A stretch of DNA of 64,000 nt from positions 28,759,034 through 28,823,033 of the forward strand of contig OY783205.1 of NCBI GenBank assembly GCA_963678705.1, in the 5' to 3' direction. Shown one piece after another: positions 13,301-23,360 of the stretch. The DNA comes from Panorpa germanica. Taxonomy: Eukaryota > Arthropoda > Insecta > Mecoptera > Panorpidae. The stretch's first letter is position 1; the number at the start of each line of letters is the position of its first letter. The notes under the pieces are model-generated. The model made no database searches. It saw only the letters and a program-made list of their open reading frames with translations, and was not told the origin of the DNA. The position numbers and the translations under genes are program-made.

Positions 13301-16300
13301 TATAGATCGATAATAAATAACGTTAAGTGTTGTTTTTAAACTGTTTTTCCAGTATGTTTCCAGCCGAGGAATGCAAAAAAAAATGGATTAACATCCGGGA
13401 CGCATATAAAGAGAATTTAAGAAACCCAAGAAAGCCGTATAAGTACCACGAGGAGTTGATGTTCTTGGAACATTGTCCAGGTAATAGAAATACCACGGAA
13501 ACCGGTCCGATTGATAGTAACGAAGAATTAAATCGATCACACCACCATTAATACTATTTCAGAAACTCCGTTATCAGTTTCAGATTCCGAAGATTCATAT
13601 TCTGCATCAACAGCGTCATTAGACGTTACCTTACCGCCACCTGTCGCCAATGGTGAGAACGACGTAGACCTGTTCTTCAAATATTGTTTATCTAGATGTA
13701 GAGATCTACACCCTTTGGAGTGGCACAGGGCCAGGGCGGAGATCTTAGAAACATTGCAGAAATATGAAGCGCGTGCGCTGGAACTGAAATTTGGTACGTT
13801 GCAAGTAGAAAATATAAACCATACAGAAAAACAGTTAGAAAAATTTTTGAGTGTGAAAAATCTTTCTAATTTGTTTCACATGTATCGTGTATTTCATTTC
13901 TACAGAGTATTTATACGGTATATCTTATTTGCATACCTATTTGCATACCACTTTTTTGAATACCTATTAGAACCCAATTGAAACAAGGCGTCTATTTTCT
14001 TGTATAATATGTATAATGTGTTGTATAAATTATTTTTGTTATTTTTACTATTATTTTTGTTATTATTATTTATAATTATTTTTGTTATTTTTACATTCCT
14101 TTTTTGCACAGTTGCTTGTAGTTTGAATAAATTAATTTTAAACGAAAAAACATTAACGTGGTTTTCTTCACATTTTTCGGCAACATCATTGTACAACATC
14201 GCATTATTTTCTATTTAAAATGTCATTAGTGTAAATAGGAATATAATTATATTATGATTTAAGTTTTTCCCTTAATTATTTTTTAATTTTAGGAAACGGT
14301 TATCAGTATTATTGAATAGATATAGATTTATTGCATGAAGAAAATGATAAAATATAATATAATAGTTAATAAAAATTGACAAATATTTATAATCATTGAT
14401 TTATCGATAGTTCATCAACTATATATGGCGCGTTTTCGACCGGAGGCACCGGTTGACCTGAAGTGATCCTATGACCGCGCGCTCTCCGCCCTCTATCTTG
14501 AAAACGGTTCACCGTGTAAAAAATTTTTTTAAACAAAATTTGTAGAGAATTTTGTATTCTACAATATTGATAATAAATACAAATAGCAAAAAACCCATAG
14601 GAAATGAGATATTTACAAAAAAAGCGCAAAAAACCGATTTTTGTGACCTTTGACCTTGAAATTTAATAGTTGCGCACACCCTACCATATGTAGGTTTTGA
14701 TACAACTTTTAGGGTGCCAATATACAAGTATTTACAAACTTACAGCTGGGTATCTCGAATTCCGAGATTCTTACCTAATTTAAGCTTAAATGACTGGGCC
14801 AATAAAAGTTTTTGAAAAATAAATGAAACTTAAAATTATAACAATCCACCGACTAATAAGCATAGAAAATAACATTGTCACATTTTGTTAGTGATGTGGG
14901 CTACAAATTATTCATAAAATACTTGATTCTGTTCAATACATTTACAATAGTGATTTCTATATGTTTTTTTTTCTATTATTTTTAGGGTCAAATTGTGCAA
15001 CACAATTCTAAAACAGGCGTCATTATAAGTAGTAGCAGAGCAAGAGCCCCGCAGGGTGTAAGTCGGACCCAGGCTGGAAATTATACATGCATTGCTTCAA
15101 ATGTAGAAGGAGATGGAGAAAGTAATGCAGTTTCACTCAGAGTAATGTGTAAGTATTTATAAAGTTATACAACATTGAATCATTATTCCACTAATTTCAA
15201 TTCGACAAGATCACTTTTCTCATGTCTATAGTAATGTTAGGGACCTGTAACAAACAGTTTAGCATTTTCCTTTTCCCACAGATAAACCATTATGTCGAAT
15301 GGACTCGAAACGTGTCTACGGAATCGCACGTCATGAAACAGCTAAAGTTTTATGCGAGGTGGATTCTTTTCCTGCTCCTGACAGCTTCCGATGGTCGTTT
15401 AACAACACGGCGGAGACGATTGACGTGCCTGGCACCAGGTATATCACTTCACCGACCGGGGGACAACGCACATCTGTTCTGACATATAAACCCGTTACTG
15501 AGATGGACTATGGCACCGTTATGTGTTGGGCCACCAATGTTGCTGGTCAGCAAAGAGAGCCCTGTGTGTTTCATATTATAGCGGCCGGGAAACCAGATCA
15601 GCCGTATAATTGCACATTGTTAAATCAAACTACCGAAAGCCTTGAGGTGGAATGTATCGAAGGTAAGTCTATACTATACGCTATACTCTATACACCCTGT
15701 CTGCCAATAGACGCAGAGTAAAACATAGGCTAGGAACTGTTAAAAAGCGTACAAGAATATACGTGCTTCAATGTATCTACATTTAATTACGTTCGTTTCA
15801 GGATTTGATGGAGGACAGCCGCAATACTTTCTTTTGGAAGTCTTTGATCAGCAAACTGGATTATTGCAACAAAATGTGTCCAGCAAATTCCCCTTCTTTA
15901 GAGTAGGAGGATTGGACGCTGGTCGAGTACTGAAAATGATTGTGTACTCAGCCAATACTAAGGGCCGCAGTGAGACAGTCCCCCTCGAAGGATTTACTTT
16001 GAAAGCGGCCGAGAAACAGACAGGTAGCTTATGGCTTGGAATACATCTTATTATTTATGCAAATTGTTTTTAATGTGTGCCCTAATTATGTTCAGGTTCT
16101 CATACGCAGTTCGAGTTAACGCCCATATTGGGTATTTTGATAGGAGTTGTTACCGCATTGTTGTTAGTGACGCTGGCAATTGGAGGTGCTTTACGAATTA
16201 GAGGAAAATCTACAAACAGTAGATCTGGTCCTACAAGACCTGGTGCTTTGCCTCTTAAAGAAAAAGTATCGCTACCTTTAAGTCAGTCTGAAGATTTGTA

Positions 16301-17022
16301 CGATGAAAAGAACCCAGACGTCGTACATTATAATAAGGGTTTGTAAAATATTATCATTTTTACATATTCGTAACTTTTTTATATTACGACTCTCAATATT
16401 TATGTATTTATTTTTAGATTTAGATTATCAAATGCCATCAGCCGCTCAAACTCCTGCTGCACTGAATAATTCTATACGAAGTGGTTCCGATATTCCAATC
16501 TATCCTGCATTGGATGACCCCAGGAGGTCGGAAACTTCGAGATACAACGGTCAAATCGTGAGTTATTGGACAATGTATTGTATTGTTAGATACTGGGTGA
16601 TTATAATGGCATTATTCAATGTCTTTCAGACAACTCCTGAAGTAACTTATGCTGAATTATCGCTTCCTCATCCACGTTCTCTTCAGGAGTCGACCACTGG
16701 CCAAATCGGAGCATCTTTAATGAGCCCTACTACGGTGGGGGGCTCAAGCTACCGTGACGACCCGACAATCTACGCTCAAATTGACCACAACAGAAGACTT
16801 CCAATGCCACAAGTATGAACAATTCAATTTATGTGTTTATTGTCCTTGAAGCAACAGCAATTTATATGAATTTGTTTTTCAATATTTCAGGTGACATCTC
16901 CGTTATCACCACTAGTATCGCCAGTGTCGTCGTTATCATTATATCCTCAAGGTCGACCTTATCGTGAAATTGTAACAGTGCGGACGCCCTTAATGGGTAG
17001 TCAACAAGAAAGTTGTGTCTAA
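7312..17022 (+). CDS. Sidestep-family Ig/FN3 transmembrane receptor, 3' part (9 exons)
   Basis: Sidestep proteins are neuronal cell-surface receptors or ligands of Beaten-path proteins and guide motor axons. Exons: 7312-7462, 8373-8503, 14986-15148, 15282-15662, 15802-16023, 16096-16338, 16418-16557, 16630-16812, 16891-17022; phases agree throughout and give 581 residues to the stop. Visible in order: the end of one Ig domain (TLLCRARH), an Ig domain with VYFECKVNANP and YTCIASNVEGDGES, a further Ig domain (VLCEVDSFPAP, VMCWATNVAGQ), a fibronectin-III domain, one membrane segment (ILGILIGVVTALLLVTLAIG) followed by RIRGK, and a cytoplasmic tail. The tail has VTYAEL and TIYAQI tyrosine motifs. 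The signal peptide and first Ig domain are missing and should lie before the window, beyond PLK4. The 6.5 kb intron 8504-14985 is filled with repeats. Which sidestep paralogue this is cannot be told. Confidence 0.88.
8504..9901. other. First part of the large sidestep intron
   Basis: Mostly AT-rich and featureless. A small inverted repeat (AGGGATGG near 9213, CCATCCCT near 9275) bounds about 75 bases. From about 9757 to 9927 an open frame reads VLREVLAQSIAIKGVRC and continues for about 55 residues to a stop. It looks like a transposon ORF remnant, but I do not recognise the family. Confidence 0.35.
10082..11174 (+). CDS. MADF-domain protein, copy 1, with a non-BESS tail
   Basis: MADF domains are Myb/SANT-related DNA-binding modules found in insect regulators and in accessory proteins of some DNA transposons. 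Exons 10082-10214, 10761-10877 and 10966-11174 join in frame to 152 residues. The domain starts MDVRRLIRFVQANPILYE and continues through LWERIGRQLGF into AEECKKKWCNIRDAFRRSL. The third exon matches copy 3 for only its first residues (ETPLS), then becomes a Pro/Ala-rich segment and a hydrophobic tail, so the BESS-like region is missing. Whether it is expressed or a decaying copy is unclear; the frame is open to its stop. It lies in the sidestep intron in the same direction. Confidence 0.6.
11248..11530 (+). mobile_element. Ty3/gypsy-type integrase core fragment
   Basis: An open frame encodes part of a retroviral-type integrase catalytic core. LSDRGSNF supplies the second catalytic Asp and NGIVERSHR the Glu, with exactly 35 residues between them (the DD35E arrangement). 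It continues into EDHLPLAIFAYNTSVHSA, typical of the region after the core. The first catalytic Asp, the zinc-binding N-terminus, reverse transcriptase and LTRs are absent. The fragment ends abruptly at about 11529, where sequence of MADF-gene intron 1 takes over. It is therefore a dead fragment caught in the rearrangement that made MADF copy 2. Confidence 0.85.
11529..11948 (+). pseudogene. MADF-domain gene copy 2, 5'-truncated
   Basis: Starts inside intron 1 (GTCAGTTTATTTTATAAAAT, as at 10612 and 13217). It retains exon 2 (11675-11794, AEECKKKWCNIRDAYKRSL) and the start of exon 3 (from 11883), which stops after about 20 residues. Exon 1 with the first half of the MADF domain is absent, so no complete domain can be made. 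Exon 2 is one codon longer than in copies 1 and 3. Confidence 0.75.
11949..12542. other. Spacer between MADF copies 2 and 3
   Basis: AT-rich sequence without a coding frame or a repeat that I could match elsewhere in the window. It may be the remains of another insertion. Confidence 0.35.
12686..13981 (+). CDS. MADF-BESS-like protein, complete copy 3
   Basis: Three exons (12686-12818, 13364-13480, 13563-13981) join in frame to 222 residues. The MADF domain spans roughly residues 1-85 (MDVRRLMSLVEENPILYE, LWEEIASQLGF, AEECKKKWINIRDAY, YKYHEELMFLEHC). An acidic Ser-rich linker follows (SDSEDSYSAS). A segment around residues 115-150 (DVDLFFKYCLSRCRDLHP, then ARAEILETLQKYEAR) has the acidic-aromatic start and helical pattern of a BESS interaction motif. 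The last 40 residues are aromatic and hydrophobic. MADF-BESS proteins act as sequence-specific transcription regulators in insects, but MADF proteins also travel with PIF/Harbinger-type transposons, and this one sits in a repeat-rich intron in several copies. The start codon is the one shared with copy 1. Confidence 0.7.
13982..14985. other. Last part of the large sidestep intron
   Basis: Contains a TTTTTGTTATTAT-type simple stretch (14030-14100) and, at 14425-14512, an unusually GC-rich island (CGACCGGAGGCACCGG onward) in otherwise AT-rich sequence. The island has no supported frame and is probably a fragment of an unidentified repeat. Confidence 0.4.
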
Positions 17023-19223
17023 ATAAGCAGAAACATACAAATAATTAATATCCAACAATAATAATTATAAGTATCAAATATATTATATATGTAGTATTTT
17101 TAATTATATATCCTTGAACGATAAAAATATGATATACAAAAAAAGGAAAAATTCTTAAATATCTCCTGAGACTGAATGTGAATGTTTTATAATTAAAAAT
17201 TTTAAAAATACTGAAATAATAATTAAACTCATAATCTATATGTTTGTTGCAAATCTTCCTCTAGACAAACAAGTTCAAAGATATTTGTTTTTGTGATAGA
17301 TCGATCAAACTCATCATTCTAATCGAGAAAATCGAGAAATGTTTGTACGTCACTCATATTTCATTGATAGAAAATGAATAGTTAGAAAATAAAATGTCGT
17401 ATCATGAAATTCCATGAAAATACATGACTCCATATTGTTTTCCATGTAAATATGTAATTGAATTTGACAAAATGTCAAAAGAAACAGGGAATTTGTTAAA
17501 TTATTTAACATATTAACTACAACAAGGATTTGACAAAGTTGATAGTAAATTTTATACAAAATGAATTCTCTATTATTCCTTAGGTTTACGATTATATTAA
17601 GAAAACTTTGATAATTTAACCAAATATTATCACTTTAAGAACAATTTATATGTACATTTTTATTACATATTATTTTCAAAGGTAGGGCACATTTTATTCA
17701 AAATAAATGGTATTTTTATCTAGTCTAAATTTAATATAAGAAAATAAAATGTATAAAAGAGTTAAGTGAAATGACACAGAAGTGTATTGCCATTAGCATA
17801 AAGCATTTACTCTATTGTTGTAAAGAGATATATTGCAGCTTTGTCAGTAAGAGAGGTAATAAAATAGTATCTAGAAATATAATAAATAGAAACCGACTGA
17901 AAAGTAGGTGTCGAATGAACCAAATAACAATTTCAAACTGACAAACTGAAAGCTGCCTCTTTTATAAATACTGTAGTTTAATTATTACCTGAACTGTTTA
18001 TTGGATAGCTGCATAATTCTTTTTATAATTTAGAGTTTAGAATAATGATGAGAAAGATCAAAGGCAATCCATATCAAACTTGATGGTCATAAAATTGAAT
18101 TAACATAGATGTTTATAAAAGAATAATTAGAATAATATTTTAATTATTAATCGTATGTAAATTAGTAGTTTAATTTTGATTTTATTTACATCAATTTTAC
18201 ACTGAAAACTAATTCAAATTCAACAACTTGTGAATAATTAATATCGTTTCTAACATAATCCTTTGAAATGACTTTATAAATAAATTAACGGGTATTTTTA
18301 TAAAGAAATAATAAAAATTAAAAATACTGTTTAAATGTTAATATTTAAAAAATAAAACAATTATAATATAAAATTTAGGATAAATACAATCTTAAGTAAA
18401 TCACAATTTGTTGCCATAAAAATGAAATTATGTCCATGTTATATATCACACCTAAATTGTAATAAAATATTGTAAACTAAGTTAGACGTAAATAAATATA
18501 TGAACTTTAATTTTGTTAAATTCTACCACTGCCAATAAGTAAACCAATAAATTCAGCTGGAATAATATTAAATAAATTGTGCAGTTAATTAGATACTCGT
18601 ATTGCAGAACAGAAGATAATGAGGACTTGTAGGTGGGAATAAACTTTTATAACGTGATAGATCAAGAGGAATGGAAATAGAGAGTGTACATTTGAAGGAA
18701 AGAATGAAGTATTGTATCCAGTCACAATTGTTTTCAACAGAAGTCTTTTTTGAAAGGTAAATTCCATTAATTATAAAAACTTGTGGAAGTCATTTTCTGA
18801 ACTTCTTCGAGATGATAGAAGGCTTGTTAAAAACGATCGAACATTTTTATCATTTCTAACAAGAGTAGAGTATAACCTTCTTTCTTCTCAAGAAATACAG
18901 AAATTCTCTAAACACTATTAATTATTTCATGAAACTTCATATAATAAAATTCGTATAACTTCACTTATTATTCCAGGAGTGATCCAGGAAGAAATGTCAT
19001 CAATGCGTCCTCGCTAGCAATTGTGAACTTCCAGAAAAAAACAAAAATAGTTGTTCGAAAAAGAATTAATGAAATTTATAAAAATGTAAAAAAAAATGAA
19101 AATAGAAATATTCAATCGACATTTACTTCTTTTATTTCTACTTCTAAAATCTTAAAAGATATTTGCAGTTTGTATTGTTTCTCTTTTTACATACTTATAT
19201 AAGTTTTAACTTTTTTTCATTAA
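17023..19223. other. AT-rich region after the sidestep stop codon
   Basis: Expected to hold the sidestep 3' UTR at its left end. Otherwise very AT-rich with no supported coding exon on either strand. Confidence 0.4.
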
Positions 19224-19298
19224 GACACCGTGGCTCAGTGGCAAAGTGCCAGACTTGAAATCGAATCTCTGAATCAAACCAGAGTTCGAATCCAAATT
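19224..19298 (+). pseudogene. tRNA-Ser(UGA)-like unit 1
   Basis: It has an A-box-like GTGGCTCAGTGGCAAAGTGC, an anticodon region ACTTGAAATC that would present UGA, a variable region, and a B-box-like GAGTTCGAATCC. The order and spacing resemble a class II tRNA-Ser gene, but the acceptor and anticodon stems pair poorly. A degenerate tRNA gene or the head of a tRNA-derived SINE is more likely than a working tRNA. Confidence 0.5.
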
Positions 19299-19352
19299 AA
19301 TTTATATATTTTATTTGTTTTGTATATATTTTTATTATATAAACTTTATTTG

Positions 19353-19428
19353 ATTAACACACCATGGTAAAGTACCAGACTTGAAATCGAATCTCCAAAC
19401 CAACCCAGAGTTCGAACCCAAGTTAATT
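19353..19428 (+). pseudogene. tRNA-Ser(UGA)-like unit 2
   Basis: Same layout as the unit at 19224, with the A box damaged by a small deletion (ACACCATGGTAAAGTACCAG) but the anticodon region and B box (AGAGTTCGAACCC) kept. It appears to have decayed more. Confidence 0.5.
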
Positions 19429-19493
19429 ATTTTATTTTCATTATTATTGAGTTTGTCTTATGCTTATATAAGTTAAATACGACTTAATTCTTC

Positions 19494-19583
19494 GAGCCAC
19501 CGTGGCTCATTGGCAAAGTGTCGGTTCGGGTTTTCTAACTCTGCCTTGATTCTAAATAAGATCCAGCGTTCGAATCCGAAAAT
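19494..19583 (+). pseudogene. tRNA-like unit 3
   Basis: Starts like the other two (CCACCGTGGCTCATTGGCAA) and ends with a B-box-like GCGTTCGAATCC, but the middle differs (GGTTCGGGTTTTCTAACTC). The UGA anticodon region is lost. An upstream TTATATAAGTT is shared with the flank of unit 1, so flanking DNA was duplicated along with the units. Confidence 0.45.
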
Positions 19584-19619
19584 AATACTTTAATTAATTA
19601 AAATATTATTTCAAGATTC

Positions 19620-20180
19620 TATTCAATAGTTCCTTAGGAACTACTAGGTCATGACCGCTTGTATATGCACTTGTACTGTGACCAGTACTTGTAAGCGGTT
19701 GTGTATGCATACGACAGTATGCACCAAGCAGCTCTGAAGACGTCAGAGAGGGGGAGACTAGAAATAGTCTTGCTTCGTACAAAGTTAAGGTTGCATATAC
19801 ACGTAGCTATTCTCATAGCTATAAGAGAGCCTATAGAGCATATAATTTGTATGAAGCAGATACTTTGGTGGAAGCTCTGAGGACGGTCAGACAACGTGTG
19901 GGCCGGAGTGTCATTCATACATTGCATATACTCTGCTCTAGAACTTCTAGACCTTCCAGACCTTCCAGAATCTACAAAACACAAAACTGTTGTTCACACA
20001 ACAAAAAACACACGAAATCGCCACTGATATATATATGATAGTATATATATATCATTGTATGGCGTCACACTGCAGCTAACCGCTAAGGTACCACCCACAA
20101 CTACCAACTCCGGTGAATGCGAGTATTGTAGTTAGTGGGTGGATGGAATGGCCTGTTGGCCATTCCATATTTTTTTTCTC
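19620..20180. other. Unassigned repeat-like segment of higher GC
   Basis: A compositionally distinct block: GACCGCTTGTATATGCAC and AAGCGGTTGTGTATGCAT look like partial repeats of each other, a TCTAGACCTTCCAGACCTTC reiteration lies near 19950, TATATAT palindromes lie at 20025-20052, and GGAATGGCCTGTTGGCCATT lies at 20145-20165. It could be a decayed solo LTR or MITE. I cannot name a family or define ends. Confidence 0.35.
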
Positions 20181-21134
20181 TCGTTGACCTTGAAAAAATA
20201 ATTTAAAAAAAATTATTATTTATTAAAAAAAAAAATTACTATTTATTAAAAAAAAAACTCTGATACAATATTTATAGGCAATGAATTGTATTATATTAAT
20301 TTATTGTAAAAAATAAAGACATGAAAATAAAGAAAACACTTGAAATAAATTTTATATCTTTTATTTAACAAAACGTACTATGGTAGGGTGATACAAGTTC
20401 TTACTGATTCTATTCTAGTATGTTATACTCTGATACAAAATATCTAATCCTATTCAAGTATGTACTCATACAAGGTAAAGCTTGTTAAATTTAAGAAGCA
20501 CGTTTTTTAAAAACGTTTGTGTGTTGACCCACCCACGTCTGCTCGTCCACACCCTTACTCCTATACTTAGGTATATCAAGTGCGAGACGTACAACGACCT
20601 CGAGTTTTAACAAAAATTTATACTGCCATCTATGATGAATATAAGTAAACTCGAAATTGAGATTATCTAAGACAAATACATATATATATCTATATGTATA
20701 TAAATACATATCTATACGAGACATAAAATACAATAATATATAATAAACTGCTAATAACTATTGAGAGTTGATGCACTCAATTAAAATATATATTATATTA
20801 ATATGTCCGTATGCCAATACATACATTGTAAAAATAATGGACATCAATTGTGACATTTTTTGAGGTATGTAAGGAAAACAAAAAAACAGACAAATTTTAG
20901 AGTAAAATTTGCAAAAATCATTTTCTTTATGATCTTTTTAATTTGTAAGTTTACAAAATGTTTTCATTCTTGATAGGTGGTATAATTTTCACCTTTACAT
21001 TCCGAGAAGCCGTTATTTTTTGGCAGTCATCTAAAATTAAAAATTAAATTTAAAATGATGGCCATTCCAACAGGAGCGGTGATGACCCCTTCCCCATGTG
21101 GGTATTTTTATCGGTAAAATTACGTATATGTATA

Positions 21135-21355
21135 TATATAGTTCAAATTACGAGAGTTCAGTGGCGAATCATATTTAAAACAAGTTGTGGGGTATAAACT
21201 GCCGATATAACTAAAAAGCACTGACTTATTTTTCTATTATGCATATAGAAACGAATAAGATAAAATTAATTATCGTATTATAGATCTATACCGCTCTTAT
21301 AACCTCTTTTAAGTATAAGTCGCCGCCGAACTCTCGTGATTTGAAATATATTTAC
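21135..21355. repeat. Nested inverted-repeat element inside the foldback
   Basis: TAGTTCAAATTACGAGAGTT at the left pairs with the reverse complement of AACTCTCGTGATTTGAAATA at the right (about 21328-21349), enclosing about 170 bases of non-coding sequence. It lies wholly in the loop of the larger foldback, so it is either part of it or a later insertion. Confidence 0.6.
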
Positions 21356-21429
21356 ATAATATATATATATATTTATATAAATATATTATATATTTAACAT
21401 GTATATATACACAGATACATATATATGTA

Positions 21430-21611
21430 CAGAGGTGAGCACAAATACTTTCGGAAAGTATTCAAATACAATTTAGACTCTATAAAAAGATAAGTGCCGG
21501 ACGCAGGGGGCCTTTAGTGCTCCGAACGCTTGAGAAATTGCCAAAACTCGTCTGGAAGCCTAGTCTATTTTGCATTTAAATACTTTTGAAAAGTATTTGT
21601 GCACATCTCTA
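21430..21611. mobile_element. hAT-like MITE nested in the foldback
   Basis: A 182-base element with ends CAGAGGTGAGCACAAATACT and, on the other strand, TAGAGATGTGCACAAATACT. The imperfect terminal inverted repeats of the CAGAGRTG type resemble hAT elements. The flanking 8-mers TATATGTA and TATATACA agree at six positions, compatible with the 8-bp target duplications of that superfamily, although both lie in simple TA-rich sequence. No coding capacity. Confidence 0.6.
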
Positions 21612-22710
21612 TATATACATATATGTACAGGGTGTCCTGTCGCCAACTACCATTTATTTACGTGCATGTTAAACACGTAATTTTATCGATAAAAATACCC
21701 ACATGTGGGGAGGGTCCATTACCTCTCCTGTTGGAATGGCCACCATTTTAAATTTAGTTTTAGATGACTGCCAAAAAATATCGGCTTCTCGGAATGTAAA
21801 GGTGAAAATTATACCACCTATCAAGTAATGAAAACATTTTGTAAACTTACAAATTAAAAAGATCATAAAGAAAATGATTTTTGCAAATTTTACTCTAAAA
21901 TTTGTCTGTTTTTTTGTTTTCCTTACATACCTCAAAAAATGTCACAATTGATGTCCATTATTTTTACAATGTATGTATTGGCATACGGACATATTAATAT
22001 AATATATATTTTAATTGAGTGCATCAACTTTCAATAGTTATTTGCACTTTAAACAATATGTACGTTTTACCAACATTTTACATTACATATTTTATAATTC
22101 TTTAACAACTATCCTATAATATAATTTCGCTTTTCCATTTTATTTTACAATAACTATAACTTCTTCAATAACTTCATTTTTCATCTTTTAACAACAACAA
22201 CAAGAACAACAACTGCACTAGATCTGTACTTTATTGTTGTCTGTTATTTTCCATATGTCGTCCAATTGTTTACTGAAGTCTTCGAGTGCATAACTTTTTA
22301 TTATATTTATTTAATTATACCCATTTATTTTTTTTATAACCAAACCCAGAAAATAGAATTCTGGTCTGGGGATCAAACCCGAAGACACAGCAGTCTAACG
22401 TCATGCTTCAATGCTCACGGACATATTATCTACAAAACGAAACCAAAATATTGCTCTGAGTTGCATAATTCGATAGTTATTGTTGTTTGAATATCACACT
22501 TACATAATCCTAAATGCGTTTCTAATTTTTTTAAAATGGACAACATTCACGACAAACAAAGAACAACTTGTAATTTAATAATTTTTAATGATACTACGTA
22601 CACTTATTTCCTTAATTGAAAAATTGATCAACTCAGAGTGATGATTTTGTCAATAGTGTCGGTTTGTAGATAATATTATCTCTGTATGTCAATGGAAATT
22701 TGCTAGGAAA

Positions 22711-22836
22711 TCAAACTTGGGTTTATATTTTCATTTTCGCTGTGGCTATGGCTCTCCTATATTAAAAATAAGGTTCTAATTAGGATGGTGGCCTCCCCGT
22801 ACCTCACCGGATATTCAAATATAAATCCAAGTTTAA
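22711..22836. repeat. Possible short inverted-repeat element
   Basis: TCAAACTTGGGTTTATATTT is answered about 100 bases on by AAATATAAATCCAAGTTTAA, its imperfect reverse complement. The interior is short and non-coding. It may be a MITE of about 125 bases; family unknown. Confidence 0.4.
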
Positions 22837-23360
22837 CTACTTTTCTCTTTACTTATACTTTTCACAGGTCTCTTTTTAACGACTTTCTTTGCAATCTGAA
22901 AACGTTTTAATAATTATAATAATAATAATTTAATAATAAGTTATAATAATAATTTGATATTAAAATTATCAAAACGTTTATAACTAACATAGTCAAGTAT
23001 TTAATATAATACGTATTAATACATACATTCAATTATAACTTGAAACAAATTTTACTTTTGTATTTTAAATAAATTATCAGTCATGGATGAAATTTTAAAA
23101 TTATTTTCTGCTCTTTAAACTATTACATCGTTAAGATGATGTTTGAAAGTTTCCAATTTGCATCTCAAATGATTATTGAACTTCTTATTTAGAACAAATA
23201 TTACTGCAATTGATAAAGCATTTATATATTGCAACAATTACTTTATAATCTCCAATCTCCACTCTTTGGTCATAAAAGTTCTTTCTAATCATTCCATTTA
23301 AACATAAATTACTCTAAATCTTCTCATAAATCTCTGACGTCTTCGTATCTCCAAGTCTGA

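Larger units (their letters stand above)
9902..13562 (+). repeat. Tandem repeated MADF-gene units (three copies)
   Basis: Unit 1 begins near 9902 and unit 3 near 12543 with the same sequence (TTAAGAAAAAATATAAAACA onward). They share upstream flank, exon 1, intron 1, exon 2 and intron 2 almost without change. Unit 2 (11529 on) starts inside intron 1 and is truncated. Because introns are duplicated too, the copies arose at DNA level and not by retroposition. Introns of the copies are more alike than some exon parts, for example residues in the middle of exon 2. Confidence 0.85.
20753..22042. repeat. 1.3 kb foldback element with ~370-base inverted arms
   Basis: The left arm (20753-21130) is the near-perfect reverse complement of the right arm (21664-22042). 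Outer ends read AATAACTATTGAGAGTTGAT and ATCAACTTTCAATAGTTATT. The arms run inwards through TGTCCGTATGCCAATACATA and CATTCCAACAGG to TACCCACATG. No open frame of note is present. The long arms and lack of coding make this a foldback or non-autonomous DNA element. The centre holds two further inverted-repeat elements. No clear target-site duplication is visible. Confidence 0.85.

Noticed and set aside
13900..14218. Asn/Lys-rich and Leu/Phe-rich frames on both strands
   Set aside because: Produced by the simple TTATTTTTG-type repeat stretch; no conserved content.
22340..22460. B-box-like GGGTTTGATCCCC on the minus strand, suggesting another tRNA-derived element
   Set aside because: No convincing A box at the right distance and no cloverleaf that I could fold; too weak to list as a feature.
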